From positions 186,001-250,000 of the forward strand of contig NZ_SCVE01000007.1 in NCBI RefSeq assembly GCF_004297105.1: a stretch of DNA of 64,000 nt. Direction: 5' to 3'. The notes under the pieces were generated by a model. The model was not told where the DNA came from and did no database searches. It saw only the letters and a list, made by a program, of their open reading frames with translations. Position numbers and translations under genes: made by a program. Shown here piece by piece: positions 1-7,118 of the stretch. Numbering within the stretch: position 1 is the first letter of the stretch; every line of letters begins with the position of its first letter. This stretch comes from Herbiconiux sp. (lineage in GTDB: Bacteria > Actinomycetota > Actinomycetes > Actinomycetales > Microbacteriaceae).

Positions 1-207
1 GTTCTCCGCGTGTACCCGAGTACGGCCAAGAACGGGCTTCAGTCCCTCCGGGCGCTCGGGATCGGCGTGCTCTGGGGCGGATACGAGGTGCGCTTCGACG
101 TCCCGATCGCGGGGAGCTTTCCTTTCGGATCGCGCCCGGCAACCGCGGAGGAGATCGAGCGCATCATCGATCAGCTGAAAACGACCACCTTGCAACCGAG
201 CGGCTGA
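1..207 (+). CDS. 3' end of an unrecognised CDS
   Basis: An open frame runs from the first base of the window to a TGA at 205-207. Codons before the first possible start (GTG at 10) are also open, so the gene probably begins outside the window. The visible 68 residues contain a hydrophobic stretch followed by an acidic, amphipathic C-terminus (ATAEEIERIIDQL). I do not recognise a family. Codon use has the high third-position GC of the neighbouring genes, which supports a real coding end. The 150 bp after it hold no recognisable element. Confidence 0.45.
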   Translation, partial: VLRVYPSTAKNGLQSLRALGIGVLWGGYEVRFDVPIAGSFPFGSRPATAEEIERIIDQLKTTTLQPSG

Positions 208-358
208 AATGCACGAGAGTCACTGTCGTTGGAAAGCCGGCGACTCATTCCGAGTGCTCGGACACCTGGAATCCGTGCTCTGATACTGCCCACGAAAGTG
301 GAGGATCATCGCGGAAGACGCAGTTGAAGATTGGGTGACACCGTGTGGTCGACCGGAG

Positions 359-643
359 CTAATCGCGTCCGGCCCTGAGGTCCGGCCACGGCTGGGGGAG
401 TACCTCGTCGAGCGTCGCTCCGAGAACCTGGGCTAGGGCCATTACGTTGCGCAGAGACGGATTCGCGGGAGAGCCGGGCATCGACTCGCCGCGCTCGAAC
501 TTCTGGTAGGTGTAGCGACTCAGGCCGGCTGCGTAGGCGACGGCCTCCTGGCTGAGGCCGCGCTTGCGGCGGAGTCGCTCCAGGGAGAGGCCCAGCTCGC
601 GTGCGAACTCGGGCCAGGAACCTTGGGGAGTTCGGCGGGGCAT
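359..643 (-). CDS. XRE-family helix-turn-helix regulator
   Basis: A 94-residue protein with a Cro/C1-type DNA-binding fold at about residues 18-75. The pattern LRRKRGLSQEAVAYAAGLSR, followed by YQKFERGE, is the classic HTH_3 signature. It is predicted to bind DNA in the cytoplasm. The frame continues upstream to 787, but that extension covers the divergent gene and is Cys/His/Arg-rich, so I place the start at the ATG at 643 (MPRRTPQG). It is divergent from the small zinc-binding-like gene at 737, a layout typical of a regulator acting on its neighbour. There is no toxin-like partner on the same strand. Family assignment is secure; the target is unknown. Confidence 0.8.
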   Translation of the reverse strand: MPRRTPQGSWPEFARELGLSLERLRRKRGLSQEAVAYAAGLSRYTYQKFERGESMPGSPANPSLRNVMALAQVLGATLDEVLPQPWPDLRAGRD

Positions 644-660
644 CCCGTCAGCATTGCCGA

Positions 661-689
661 TTGTGCACCTATGAATGGCCTCGTGTATA
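661..689 (+). promoter_or_regulatory. Candidate promoter for the small Cys-rich gene
   Basis: TTGTGC at 661-666 and TGTATA at 684-689 are separated by 17 bp and lie in an AT-rich patch between the divergent genes at 643 and 737. A purine-rich ribosome-binding site (gaggacggagg, near 719-730) follows before the ATG. Weak match to consensus. Confidence 0.3.
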
Positions 690-736
690 TGGCAAAATGA
701 TCCATGGGGCAACATCATGAGAGGACGGAGGCACCG

Positions 737-925
737 ATGTCTATTCACGCACTGCCTACCCCGAGGCGGCTTCGTCGATGTCGTCATTGCGGCATCCGAG
801 TTCCGCGTGCGGAAATGATCTACGGCGGGCGAGCCTGCTCAGAGGATTGCGCCGACGAGTTGTGGATCAGGGCTGGATCGCCGCCCGAAGTCGGCAAGAC
901 GTGGCTCGCTTTTATCGGAAGCTAG
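737..925 (+). CDS. Small Cys-rich (zinc-ribbon-like) protein
   Basis: A 62-residue protein beginning MSIHALPTPRRLRRC. It has a CxxC...CxxxC arrangement (CRHCG, then GRACSEDC about 13 residues later) that could bind one zinc ion, followed by a short tail ending in WLAFIGS. The start at 737 was chosen because it has a strong purine-rich ribosome-binding site just upstream; an in-frame ATG at 704 would add eleven residues. It is transcribed divergently from an XRE-type regulator. Cys-Cys spacing resembles FCS/treble-clef fingers, but no family is recognised and no function is claimed. Confidence 0.6.
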   Translation: MSIHALPTPRRLRRCRHCGIRVPRAEMIYGGRACSEDCADELWIRAGSPPEVGKTWLAFIGS

Positions 926-941
926 GGGTGATCGGCCGACA

Positions 942-1175
942 TCACTCGTCGATGCGGATCCGTTTCAGGCGCGAGGTGTGACCCGAGACGACGGCGACGT
1001 CCGCCCGCCGAACGCCGAAGTGGTCGGCGAGGAGGCGCACCACGGCGTCGTTCGCGGCGCCCTCGACGGGGCGCTCGGGCACTCGCACGATGAGGTCGTA
1101 CTGCTCCGGATGCTCCGACGCCGTCACCGAGGCGCCGCTCCGTGCGCCCGGCTTCACCCAGACGGTGACATTCAT
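942..1175 (-). CDS. DUF167/YggU family protein
   Basis: A 77-residue protein of the DUF167 (YggU-like) family, recognised by the start MNVTVWVKPGARS, the central RVPERPVEGAANDAVVRLLA motif and the VSGHTSRLKRIRI end. The family is a small alpha/beta fold of unknown biochemical role found across bacteria and eukaryotes. Its ATG overlaps the stop codon of the sulP gene (ATGA at 1175-1172), so the two are translationally coupled. It is the last gene of an arsR-sulP-DUF167 operon. Full length for the family. Confidence 0.85.
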   Translation of the reverse strand: MNVTVWVKPGARSGASVTASEHPEQYDLIVRVPERPVEGAANDAVVRLLADHFGVRRADVAVVSGHTSRLKRIRIDE

Positions 1176-2833
1176 GGTCGACCGCCCGGCGTGGGCAGGG
1201 TGGACACGACGACGTGGGTGCGGGCGTGCGCCACGGCCGCGTCGAGGTCGTCGAAGAGGTGGTTCGGGTGGCGGAGGGCGGCGAGCACACCGACGCGGGT
1301 GGTGAGGGGCAGGTGCTCCGGGCGGATGCCCTTGACGAGAACCGTGATGCCGCGACGTTCGAGGGTGGTCACGAGCTCGGCGACGGTGTGGGCGCCGGTC
1401 GAGTCGAGGATCTGCAGCTGGGAGAGTCGCAGGATCACGACCTGCGTGCCATCGATCGAGCCGATCTGCCCGATCACCCGTTCTGCGGTGGCGAAGAAGA
1501 GGGCGCCGTCGAGCCGGAGCAGGGCGATCTGGTCGTCTCCCGCTCGGGCCGCACCGGGAAGCGGCTCGCGCTGCACCCCGCCGGATCGGGCCAGGGCTCG
1601 CAGCGCGAAGAACGCAGCCACGAGGATGCCGATGACCACCGCGTAGATCAGGTCGACGCTGACGGTGACGATCGCCGTCACCACGAACACGACGGCGTCG
1701 GAGCGACTCGACCGGAGCACTGTGGTGACGGTCGACCACGGCAGCATCCGGGTGGCGGTGACCATCAGCACACCCGCGAGGGTGGCGAGCGGGATCACGG
1801 CCACCACGGTGCTGGCGGCATAGACGATCAGGAGCAGCACGAGGCTGTGGGTGATCGCCGCCACCCGGGTGCGAGCGCCGGAACGGGCGTTGACCGCGGT
1901 GCGGGCGATCGCACCGGTGGCCGGCATGCCGCCGAAGAGACCGGATGCGATCGAAGCGAGGCCCTGCCCGACGAGTTCTCGGTCGGGGTCGTAGGCCCCG
2001 GCATCCGTCATCGACGACGCCACACGCGCCGACAGCAAGGACTCGATCCCGGCCAAAGCCGCCACCATCGCGGCGGGTACGACCAACGACGAGAGCGTGC
2101 CCGGGTCGATCGCCGGGACCTGCGGGGCGGGAAGCGTCGAGGGAAGGGCGCCGATCCGCGCCACGGGTGCCCCGAGCAGCACGGCACCCAGGGTCACGAG
2201 CACGACGGCGACGATCGATCCCGGCAGGCGAGGGTGCAGTCGCGGCGCCAGCGTCATGATCACGGCGACGGCGGCGACCATGCCCAGGGTCCACAGGGCC
2301 GTGACCGCGTCGACGTGGGCGAGCGATTCCACGGCGGCGATGGCGGCGTTGCTGCTCGCGCCCGCCGGGGCGCCGATCGCGGAGGGGACCTGCTGGAGGA
2401 AGATGATCGCCGCGATGCCCAGCGTGAAGCCCTCGATCACGGGCCAGGGGATCAGCGCGACCACCCGGCCGATCCGCGTCACGCCGACGGCGACGAGGAT
2501 GAGGCCGGCCATCAGACACACCACGGGCAGCACGCCCATTCCGTGTGCGGCAATGATCGGCCCGAGCACCACGACCATCGCCCCGGTCGGCCCGGAGACC
2601 TGCAGGTTCGACCCACCGAACACTGCGGCGACGACGCCGGCGACGATCGCGGTGATCAGGCCGCTCTCCGCACCCGCTCCGGAGCTCACTCCGAACGCCA
2701 GGGCCAGCGGCAGCGCCACGATGCCGACGGTGAACCCGGCGATCAGGTCGCCGCGAAGGCTCCGCTTCAGCCCGCGGTAGTCGGAGCGGGAGGGGAGGAA
2801 GGCCCGCGCCCGGCGGGCGACGTCGGCGATCAC
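1172..2833 (-). CDS. SulP family inorganic anion transporter
   Basis: A 553-residue SLC26/SulP permease. After a short cytosolic N-terminus, the RGDLIAGFTVGIVALPLALAFG segment is the typical first SulP helix. About eleven hydrophobic helices extend to roughly residue 400. A C-terminal STAS domain follows, with LRLSQLQILDSTGAHTVAELV its central part. SulP proteins move sulfate, bicarbonate or other anions across the cytoplasmic membrane; which one here cannot be told. The gene follows an ArsR-type regulator by 4 bp and overlaps the DUF167 gene. Genes for sulfate assimilation are not nearby, so bicarbonate or another anion is equally possible. Confidence 0.92.
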   Translation of the reverse strand: MIADVARRARAFLPSRSDYRGLKRSLRGDLIAGFTVGIVALPLALAFGVSSGAGAESGLITAIVAGVVAAVFGGSNLQVSGPTGAMVVVLGPIIAAHGMGVLPVVCLMAGLILVAVGVTRIGRVVALIPWPVIEGFTLGIAAIIFLQQVPSAIGAPAGASSNAAIAAVESLAHVDAVTALWTLGMVAAVAVIMTLAPRLHPRLPGSIVAVVLVTLGAVLLGAPVARIGALPSTLPAPQVPAIDPGTLSSLVVPAAMVAALAGIESLLSARVASSMTDAGAYDPDRELVGQGLASIASGLFGGMPATGAIARTAVNARSGARTRVAAITHSLVLLLIVYAASTVVAVIPLATLAGVLMVTATRMLPWSTVTTVLRSSRSDAVVFVVTAIVTVSVDLIYAVVIGILVAAFFALRALARSGGVQREPLPGAARAGDDQIALLRLDGALFFATAERVIGQIGSIDGTQVVILRLSQLQILDSTGAHTVAELVTTLERRGITVLVKGIRPEHLPLTTRVGVLAALRHPNHLFDDLDAAVAHARTHVVVSTLPTPGGRP

Positions 2834-2837
2834 GGCA

Positions 2838-3212
2838 CTACGCCGACGGGGCCGCGAGGGCCGGGAGGTGCTGGGTGGACACCAATTGATCGTGGGTCGT
2901 CTCGAGGATCTGCGCGAGCAGGATCCGTGCCACCCGCAGCAGGTCGGCGACCTCCGGGTACGCCAGGCGATAGAAAACCTGGCTCGCCCGCCGCTCCGCG
3001 ACGACGAGGTGGTTCTTTCGCAGCACGGAGAGGTGTTGCGACATGTGGGATGCTTCGAGCCCGGTCTCTGAGATCAGCTCCGACACCGAGACAGGCTCCC
3101 CGGGGAGGAGCAGTTCGAGCACACGGACGCGCAGCGGATGCGCCAACCCTTTGAACAGGTTGGCTTTCACCTCGTACAGGGGCCGGTCGGATCCGGACAG
3201 AAAGGGTTCCAC
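2838..3212 (-). CDS. ArsR-family winged-helix repressor
   Basis: A 124-residue ArsR/SmtB-type regulator. The LFKGLAHPLRVRVLELLL helix, the SVSELISETGLEASHMSQHLSVLRKNHLV helix-turn-helix and the RASQVFYRL wing are all present. The metal-binding ELCVCDL motif of arsenic and zinc sensors is absent, so it may sense something other than a metal. It heads the operon with sulP and DUF167. A 16-bp inverted repeat 19 bp upstream of its start is a likely self-operator. The ligand is unknown. Confidence 0.88.
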   Translation of the reverse strand: MEPFLSGSDRPLYEVKANLFKGLAHPLRVRVLELLLPGEPVSVSELISETGLEASHMSQHLSVLRKNHLVVAERRASQVFYRLAYPEVADLLRVARILLAQILETTHDQLVSTQHLPALAAPSA

Positions 3213-3230
3213 GTCGCTCCGAATCGTCGA

Positions 3231-3246
3231 ATGATGACTTCATCAT
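3231..3246. promoter_or_regulatory. Inverted-repeat operator upstream of arsR
   Basis: ATGATGA-CT-TCATCAT is a perfect 7+7 bp dyad with a 2-bp centre. It overlaps a TATGAT hexamer on the minus strand (3248-3243) that could serve as the -10 of the arsR-sulP promoter. Position and symmetry fit autorepression by the ArsR-type protein. Confidence 0.65.
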
Positions 3247-3280
3247 ACGGCCAAGTCGGACTCGGGTGCACCGACGCACA

Positions 3281-3322
3281 CGGCCCGCTCCCTCGCTGCC
3301 GGAGCAGTGCGGGAGCGGGCCG
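3281..3322 (-). terminator. Hairpin terminator after the family-43 glycosidase gene
   Basis: CGGCCCGCTCCC (3281-3292) and GGGAGCGGGCCG (3311-3322) form a perfect 12-bp stem with an 18-nt loop, 37 bp downstream of the stop of the leftward glycosidase gene. There is no long U-tract, as is common in GC-rich actinobacteria. Confidence 0.7.
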
Positions 3323-3358
3323 GTGCGGCTCAGCCGTTCGACGGCGGCGGCTTCACCG

Positions 3359-6300
3359 TCAGCCGATGTCGACCTTCCGCGGGCGTACGCGCCGGTTGCG
3401 GCGCAGGAGCCACAGGCCGGTGCCGAGCGCCAGCGCGGCGAGCCAGGCGGCGATCACGCTCGCGGCTCCGTCGCTACCGGTTGACGCGAGCGATCCGCTG
3501 CCGGTTCCCGCGACGGTGCTCGTGCCGCCACCGCCACCGCTGCCGTTACCGGTCACCGTGCCGGTTCCCGTTCCCGTGCCTCCATCGGTTCCCCCGGAGC
3601 CGCCTCCCTGCGCGGCGACGACGGTGAGCGCCAACCTCGCGAGCTCCGTGTCACCGTCGCGCAGCACGATGTGATGCGCTCCCGGTGCGATGTCCGCCGG
3701 AATCACCACGGTGCTCTCCAGGCTCCCGTCGACGACGGTCGCCGTGCCGAGGGCGCGGTACTCGCTCTCGATGCCGATCTCGACCTCAGCTGCGTCGGCG
3801 CCGGTCGCGGTGACCGTGACGGAGTCGCCGGCTGCGACCTCGGTGCGCGAGAGCTGCGCGGAGAACTCCGTGCCCTCGCCGCCGTCCTCGCCCGTGAACG
3901 CCCAGTTGTCGACCTCGAACAGGTCGGCTTCCGCATCGGCACCCTCGGGGCCGGCGAACACGAAGAACACGTCGTGCTCGCCCGTCGCACCGGTCACGTC
4001 CGCCTGCACGGTCGTCCACTCTCCGACGGTTCCGTCGACGGGGATCTCCGCGACGACCGCACCATCGACGTCATCGAGGCGCACCTGGATGCTGCCCCCG
4101 GCGACCAGCGGCTTGACCTTCGCCGAGACCGTCTTCGCGCCGGCGCCGAAGTCGACACCCGAGATGGCCGAGAAGTCGCCGTCGTCGATGCTCGAGAGCA
4201 CCATGTTGCCGCTGCCGTTGTGCTCCGGGAACTCCACGGATGCGACATCCGTGCTCGCGGTGCTGATGCCCAGCTGCCAGGCGAGCGTCTCGGCCTCGAA
4301 GGTGCGGTACGGGTCGAAGCTCTCGACCTGATCGACTCCTGCCCGAGTACCCGTGATCGGCTTGATGGTGCCGTCGTCGTTGAAGTCGAGCTTGTCGATG
4401 TGCACCGACCGGTAGCCCTGCGTCGCACCGGGAGTGCCGAGCGCTGCCGCCCAGGCCGCTCCACGGGTCTGCGCGTGGTAGGTGAAGTAGGTCTCTCCCT
4501 TGTAGGTGAACATGTCGGAGTGGTTGTTGCCGCCGTTGCCGGCGCCGAAGAAGTTCCCCTGGTTCTGGAACGCGACACCCGCGTACTTCGAGGCCGAGAG
4601 ATCCATCGGGTCGTCGGTCATCATGTACGCGATGGCACCGGTCGACGGGTACTTGCCCGGCTCTTCACGAACCTGGAAGTTCGACGAGTAGGAGTAGTAG
4701 TAGGTGTCGCCGTGCTTGAACAGGCTCGAGGCCTCGAACATGCCGGGGCCGTCGATCTCGACGGGGTCGCCGTCGAGGGTCACCATGTCGTCCTTCAGCT
4801 TGACCACGCGGGTCGACTTCGGGTTCTGCGGCCCCTGCACGTTCGGTGCGGTGCCGATCTGCGAGTTGCCGCCGAAGTACAGGTAGCCCTGGCCGTCGTC
4901 GTCGATGAACACCTCGGGGTCGAAGAGCCACATCCCCGCGGGGAAGCCGCCGTTCGCGATGTAGTCGGTCGACACGGTGTCGGGGATGATCTTCTTGCCC
5001 AGCGGGTCCTCCCAGGGTCCGAGCGGCGATCCGCCCACCACCACGGCCGTGCCGGTGCCGCTGTCGCAGAAGTACAGGTAGACCTTGCCGTCCTTCTCGA
5101 TCGCGGCGGGTGCCCACGAGTTGCGGCTCCACGGGGCCGCTCCACCCTCGCGGGCGATCGGGATGGTGCCGTGGTCGACCCAGTTCACCATGTCGCTGGT
5201 CGACATCACGTTCAGTCGGGTGATGCCGCCGTAGCCGTTCGACTGCGTCGGCAGGCCATTGGCGTCTTTCGAGTTCAGCTCGTACTGCTGCGTGTCATCG
5301 GTCGAGTAGATGTAGAGACGACCGTTGTACACGAGGTGGTGCGGATCGGCGCCGAACTTGTGGCCCACCAGCGGGTTGTGGTCGCCGACGGGCTTGGTCT
5401 GCACGGTCTCGAGGCTCGTGAACTCCGGCTCGGCCGGGGCATCCGCGATCTTCACCAACGACAGGTCGTCGACACGGAAGTCCTGCAGTGCGCTGGAACC
5501 CCACGGCGTCTCCACGAAGAACCAGGATGCGCCGACATGGCGCGCCTCGGCCGTGAACTCCTGCGAGAACGTGCCCCACTCGCCCTTGGCGAAGGTGTGG
5601 CCGGAATCGATGCAGCCATTGAAGTTCGTCGGGCAGAAGGTGAAGTTGAACTGCTGCGTGTCGTTGCCCTCGTCGTACTTGAGCGAGCCCGTCATGCGGT
5701 AGGTGGCACCCAGCTCGAGCTTGTCTGCGACGTCGGCGAAGGGGCCCGACTGGGTGTTCTCGCGACCGGACACCTGCAGGGAGTGCGCTCCGCTCGAGGC
5801 GTCGTCGGAGAGCGTCAGGGTGCCCCCGCGGGTGTTGGTCCACCCGGTGGTGTCGGAGACGAATCGGCCGTCGGGCAGCAGGTTGCCCGGAACCGCCGGC
5901 GGCTCGGTGGTCGCGGGCGCGCCGTCATCCGTGGTGAGGGCGACATCGTCGATGACGAAGCTCTGCACATCGGTGTTCCACGGGGTCTCGACGAACATGA
6001 TGTCGTAGTTCGCGGCGAGCGGTGTGAACGTCTTCTCGATCGTGGACCACTCACCTGCGGTGGCCGTGGTCGACGCGACGACATCGCACTGGCTCCGCGT
6101 GGAGGTGCAGAGCACGACGTTGAAGGCCTGCGTCGCCCGCCCGGTGTCGAACTTCAGCGCGAGACTCAGGTCGTACGACTGGTCGGTCTTCAGGAGACCG
6201 GTGACGGTGGCAGTCGGACCGGACTGGAAGCTGGAGCGGTCACTGATGGCGAGGGCCTTCGTGCCGGTCTTGGAGTCGGTGCTCTGCGACAGCGTTCCGC

Positions 6301-6499
6301 CCAGCGGGGCCGTCCAGCCGGTGATACCGCTCTCGAAGGTTCCGTTGGTGATGATGCTCACGGGTGCCGCGGAGGCCGCACCTGCGGCGGCGGTCGCTGT
6401 CATCGCTGACGCGACGAGCGCGACGACGCCCAGGAGCGCTGCTCCGCGCGACGCCGGCCGACCTCTTCGGCGGCCGTCGTGATTCTGCTGAGGTTTCAT
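3359..6499 (-). CDS. Secreted multidomain family-43 glycosidase with LASTG wall anchor
   Basis: A 1046-residue secreted enzyme. Order: signal peptide (about 1-45, cut near ASA-AP); two galactose-binding-like carbohydrate modules (about 47-190 and 205-350); a GH43 five-blade propeller (about 365-700); a CBM6-like module starting FEAETLAWQ; an Ig-like domain; a Gly/Ser/Thr linker; then LASTG (1004-1008), a hydrophobic helix and an Arg/Lys tail. Visible GH43 landmarks are FGADPHHLVYNG (base Asp), DPEVFIDDDGQGYLYF and MFEASSLFKHGDTYY (acid Glu). Family 43 removes arabinose or xylose units or cuts arabinan; the exact substrate is not determinable. LASTG matches the LAxTG signal of actinobacterial class-E sortases, so wall attachment is inferred. 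The start at 6499 has AAGGAG six bases upstream, whereas the open frame to 6574 does not. Confidence 0.9.
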   Translation of the reverse strand: MKPQQNHDGRRRGRPASRGAALLGVVALVASAMTATAAAGAASAAPVSIITNGTFESGITGWTAPLGGTLSQSTDSKTGTKALAISDRSSFQSGPTATVTGLLKTDQSYDLSLALKFDTGRATQAFNVVLCTSTRSQCDVVASTTATAGEWSTIEKTFTPLAANYDIMFVETPWNTDVQSFVIDDVALTTDDGAPATTEPPAVPGNLLPDGRFVSDTTGWTNTRGGTLTLSDDASSGAHSLQVSGRENTQSGPFADVADKLELGATYRMTGSLKYDEGNDTQQFNFTFCPTNFNGCIDSGHTFAKGEWGTFSQEFTAEARHVGASWFFVETPWGSSALQDFRVDDLSLVKIADAPAEPEFTSLETVQTKPVGDHNPLVGHKFGADPHHLVYNGRLYIYSTDDTQQYELNSKDANGLPTQSNGYGGITRLNVMSTSDMVNWVDHGTIPIAREGGAAPWSRNSWAPAAIEKDGKVYLYFCDSGTGTAVVVGGSPLGPWEDPLGKKIIPDTVSTDYIANGGFPAGMWLFDPEVFIDDDGQGYLYFGGNSQIGTAPNVQGPQNPKSTRVVKLKDDMVTLDGDPVEIDGPGMFEASSLFKHGDTYYYSYSSNFQVREEPGKYPSTGAIAYMMTDDPMDLSASKYAGVAFQNQGNFFGAGNGGNNHSDMFTYKGETYFTYHAQTRGAAWAAALGTPGATQGYRSVHIDKLDFNDDGTIKPITGTRAGVDQVESFDPYRTFEAETLAWQLGISTASTDVASVEFPEHNGSGNMVLSSIDDGDFSAISGVDFGAGAKTVSAKVKPLVAGGSIQVRLDDVDGAVVAEIPVDGTVGEWTTVQADVTGATGEHDVFFVFAGPEGADAEADLFEVDNWAFTGEDGGEGTEFSAQLSRTEVAAGDSVTVTATGADAAEVEIGIESEYRALGTATVVDGSLESTVVIPADIAPGAHHIVLRDGDTELARLALTVVAAQGGGSGGTDGGTGTGTGTVTGNGSGGGGGTSTVAGTGSGSLASTGSDGAASVIAAWLAALALGTGLWLLRRNRRVRPRKVDIG

Positions 6500-6518
6500 T
6501 TCGTTCTCCTTTGTTCGT

Positions 6519-6585
6519 TCGATCCGCGCGGGGGCGCGCAGAATCGACTCGTCATTCGACCTGCGCGGGGGCACGCAGAATCGAC
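6519..6585. repeat. Two 30-bp direct repeats in the glycosidase leader
   Basis: Copies at 6519-6548 and 6556-6585 have a 37-bp period and differ at three positions. The shared core is GCGCGGGGGC followed by GCAGAATCGAC. Each copy is itself an imperfect dyad, with TCGA ends and TGCG/CGCA inner arms. They lie 20-86 bp upstream of the glycosidase start, where regulator binding or RNA folding could affect expression. Confidence 0.7.
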
Positions 6586-6730
6586 CGCACTCCCGCTCGA
6601 AACGGGATGCAGCGTGACCGTCGCCGTCAGGCGAAGGTGTGGAAGGGTGGCCGGGCCCGCCGTCCTCGTCGGAGGATCACAGCAGGGTGACTATCGGTCA
6701 TATTCCGAACGGCTGGCGTGAGCTCCAGGG

Positions 6731-6756
6731 GAGGGGCGTGCCGAAGCGAGCCCCTC
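6731..6756. terminator. Short hairpin after the 28-codon ORF
   Basis: GAGGGGC (6731-6737) and GCCCCTC (6750-6756) form a 7-bp stem with a 12-nt loop, 15 bp downstream of the leftward small ORF. There is no U-tract. It could be a weak terminator or attenuator between the small ORF and the glycosidase gene. Confidence 0.4.
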
Positions 6757-6771
6757 ATCACGCGTGCGCGT

Positions 6772-6858
6772 CTACCGGAGGTCGCCGGCCTTCCTCGCCG
6801 GGTCGATGACGGTCGGAGCGACCTCGTCGGCCTGGTGTACCGCGATTGAACAACGCAT
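6772..6858 (-). CDS. Candidate 28-residue peptide upstream of the glycosidase
   Basis: A leftward ORF starts at ATG 6858 with GGAG five to six bases upstream and encodes MRCSIAVHQADEV...KAGDLR before TAG at 6772. Third codon positions are mostly G or C, as in neighbouring genes. It sits between two operator-like palindromes and a small hairpin, 270 bp ahead of the glycosidase start and in the same direction. It could be a leader peptide, the remnant of a lost gene, or chance. There is no recognisable domain. Confidence 0.35.
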   Translation of the reverse strand: MRCSIAVHQADEVAPTVIDPARKAGDLR

Positions 6859-6910
6859 TCATTCTCCTCTTTGAGATGCCACTGGTCGGGGGCGGAAAGC
6901 GCTGAGCTCA

Positions 6911-6963
6911 CCCAGTGGTGATCGTTATCACTGGGATGCTATCGAATAATGTGATCGATCACA
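6911..6963. promoter_or_regulatory. Paired palindromic operators (LacI/GntR-like)
   Basis: GTGATCGTTATCAC (6918-6931) lies inside the larger dyad CCCAGTG...CACTGGG (6911-6935). A perfect 14-bp palindrome, TGTGATCGATCACA, lies at 6950-6963. Their centres are 32 bp apart, about three helical turns. The shape (GTGA-N6-TCAC with central CG) resembles LacI-family sugar-repressor sites that commonly control secreted glycosidases. No LacI gene is in the window. Confidence 0.6.
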
Positions 6964-7076
6964 ATTGGTGTGGCGTGTCCCCTGGTACCCGGCGAACGCG
7001 GTCTCACGAACGGAGCGCGCGGCCCGACGTGCACAGCTCGGCCCGCCCGAAAAAGCGATCGGATCAGGACTATTGC

Positions 7077-7106
7077 TTGTGTGCGACGGCCTCGGCAGTG
7101 TATAAT
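7077..7106 (+). promoter_or_regulatory. Promoter of 13E12 copy 1, leaderless-type
   Basis: TTGTGT (7077-7082), an 18-bp spacer and a perfect TATAAT (7101-7106) are followed by ATG only 12 bp later. Transcription would begin about 5 bp before the start codon, so the mRNA should be nearly leaderless; no ribosome-binding site is visible. The interval from -10 to start is almost identical to that of the second copy at 24619. Confidence 0.7.
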
Positions 7107-7118
7107 TGAGGTACGCTC

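Larger units (their letters stand above)
6500..7118. other. Long intergenic region upstream of the glycosidase and 13E12 copy 1
   Basis: These 619 bp carry no large credible gene. They hold, from left to right, two 30-bp direct repeats, a hairpin, a 28-codon leftward ORF, two operator-like palindromes and the promoter of 13E12 copy 1, each listed separately. Longer open frames across it are Arg-rich and look like shadows. Confidence 0.6.

Noticed and set aside
1214-3154. Long plus-strand open frame across the sulP gene (646 codons)
   Set aside because: It is the antisense shadow of sulP and arsR: Gly/Arg/His/Asp-rich, no domain, no ribosome-binding site.
6627-6911. 94-codon minus ORF upstream of the glycosidase
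   Set aside because: Arg-rich, covers operators and a hairpin, and has no ribosome-binding site. The 28-codon ORF in another frame has a better start.
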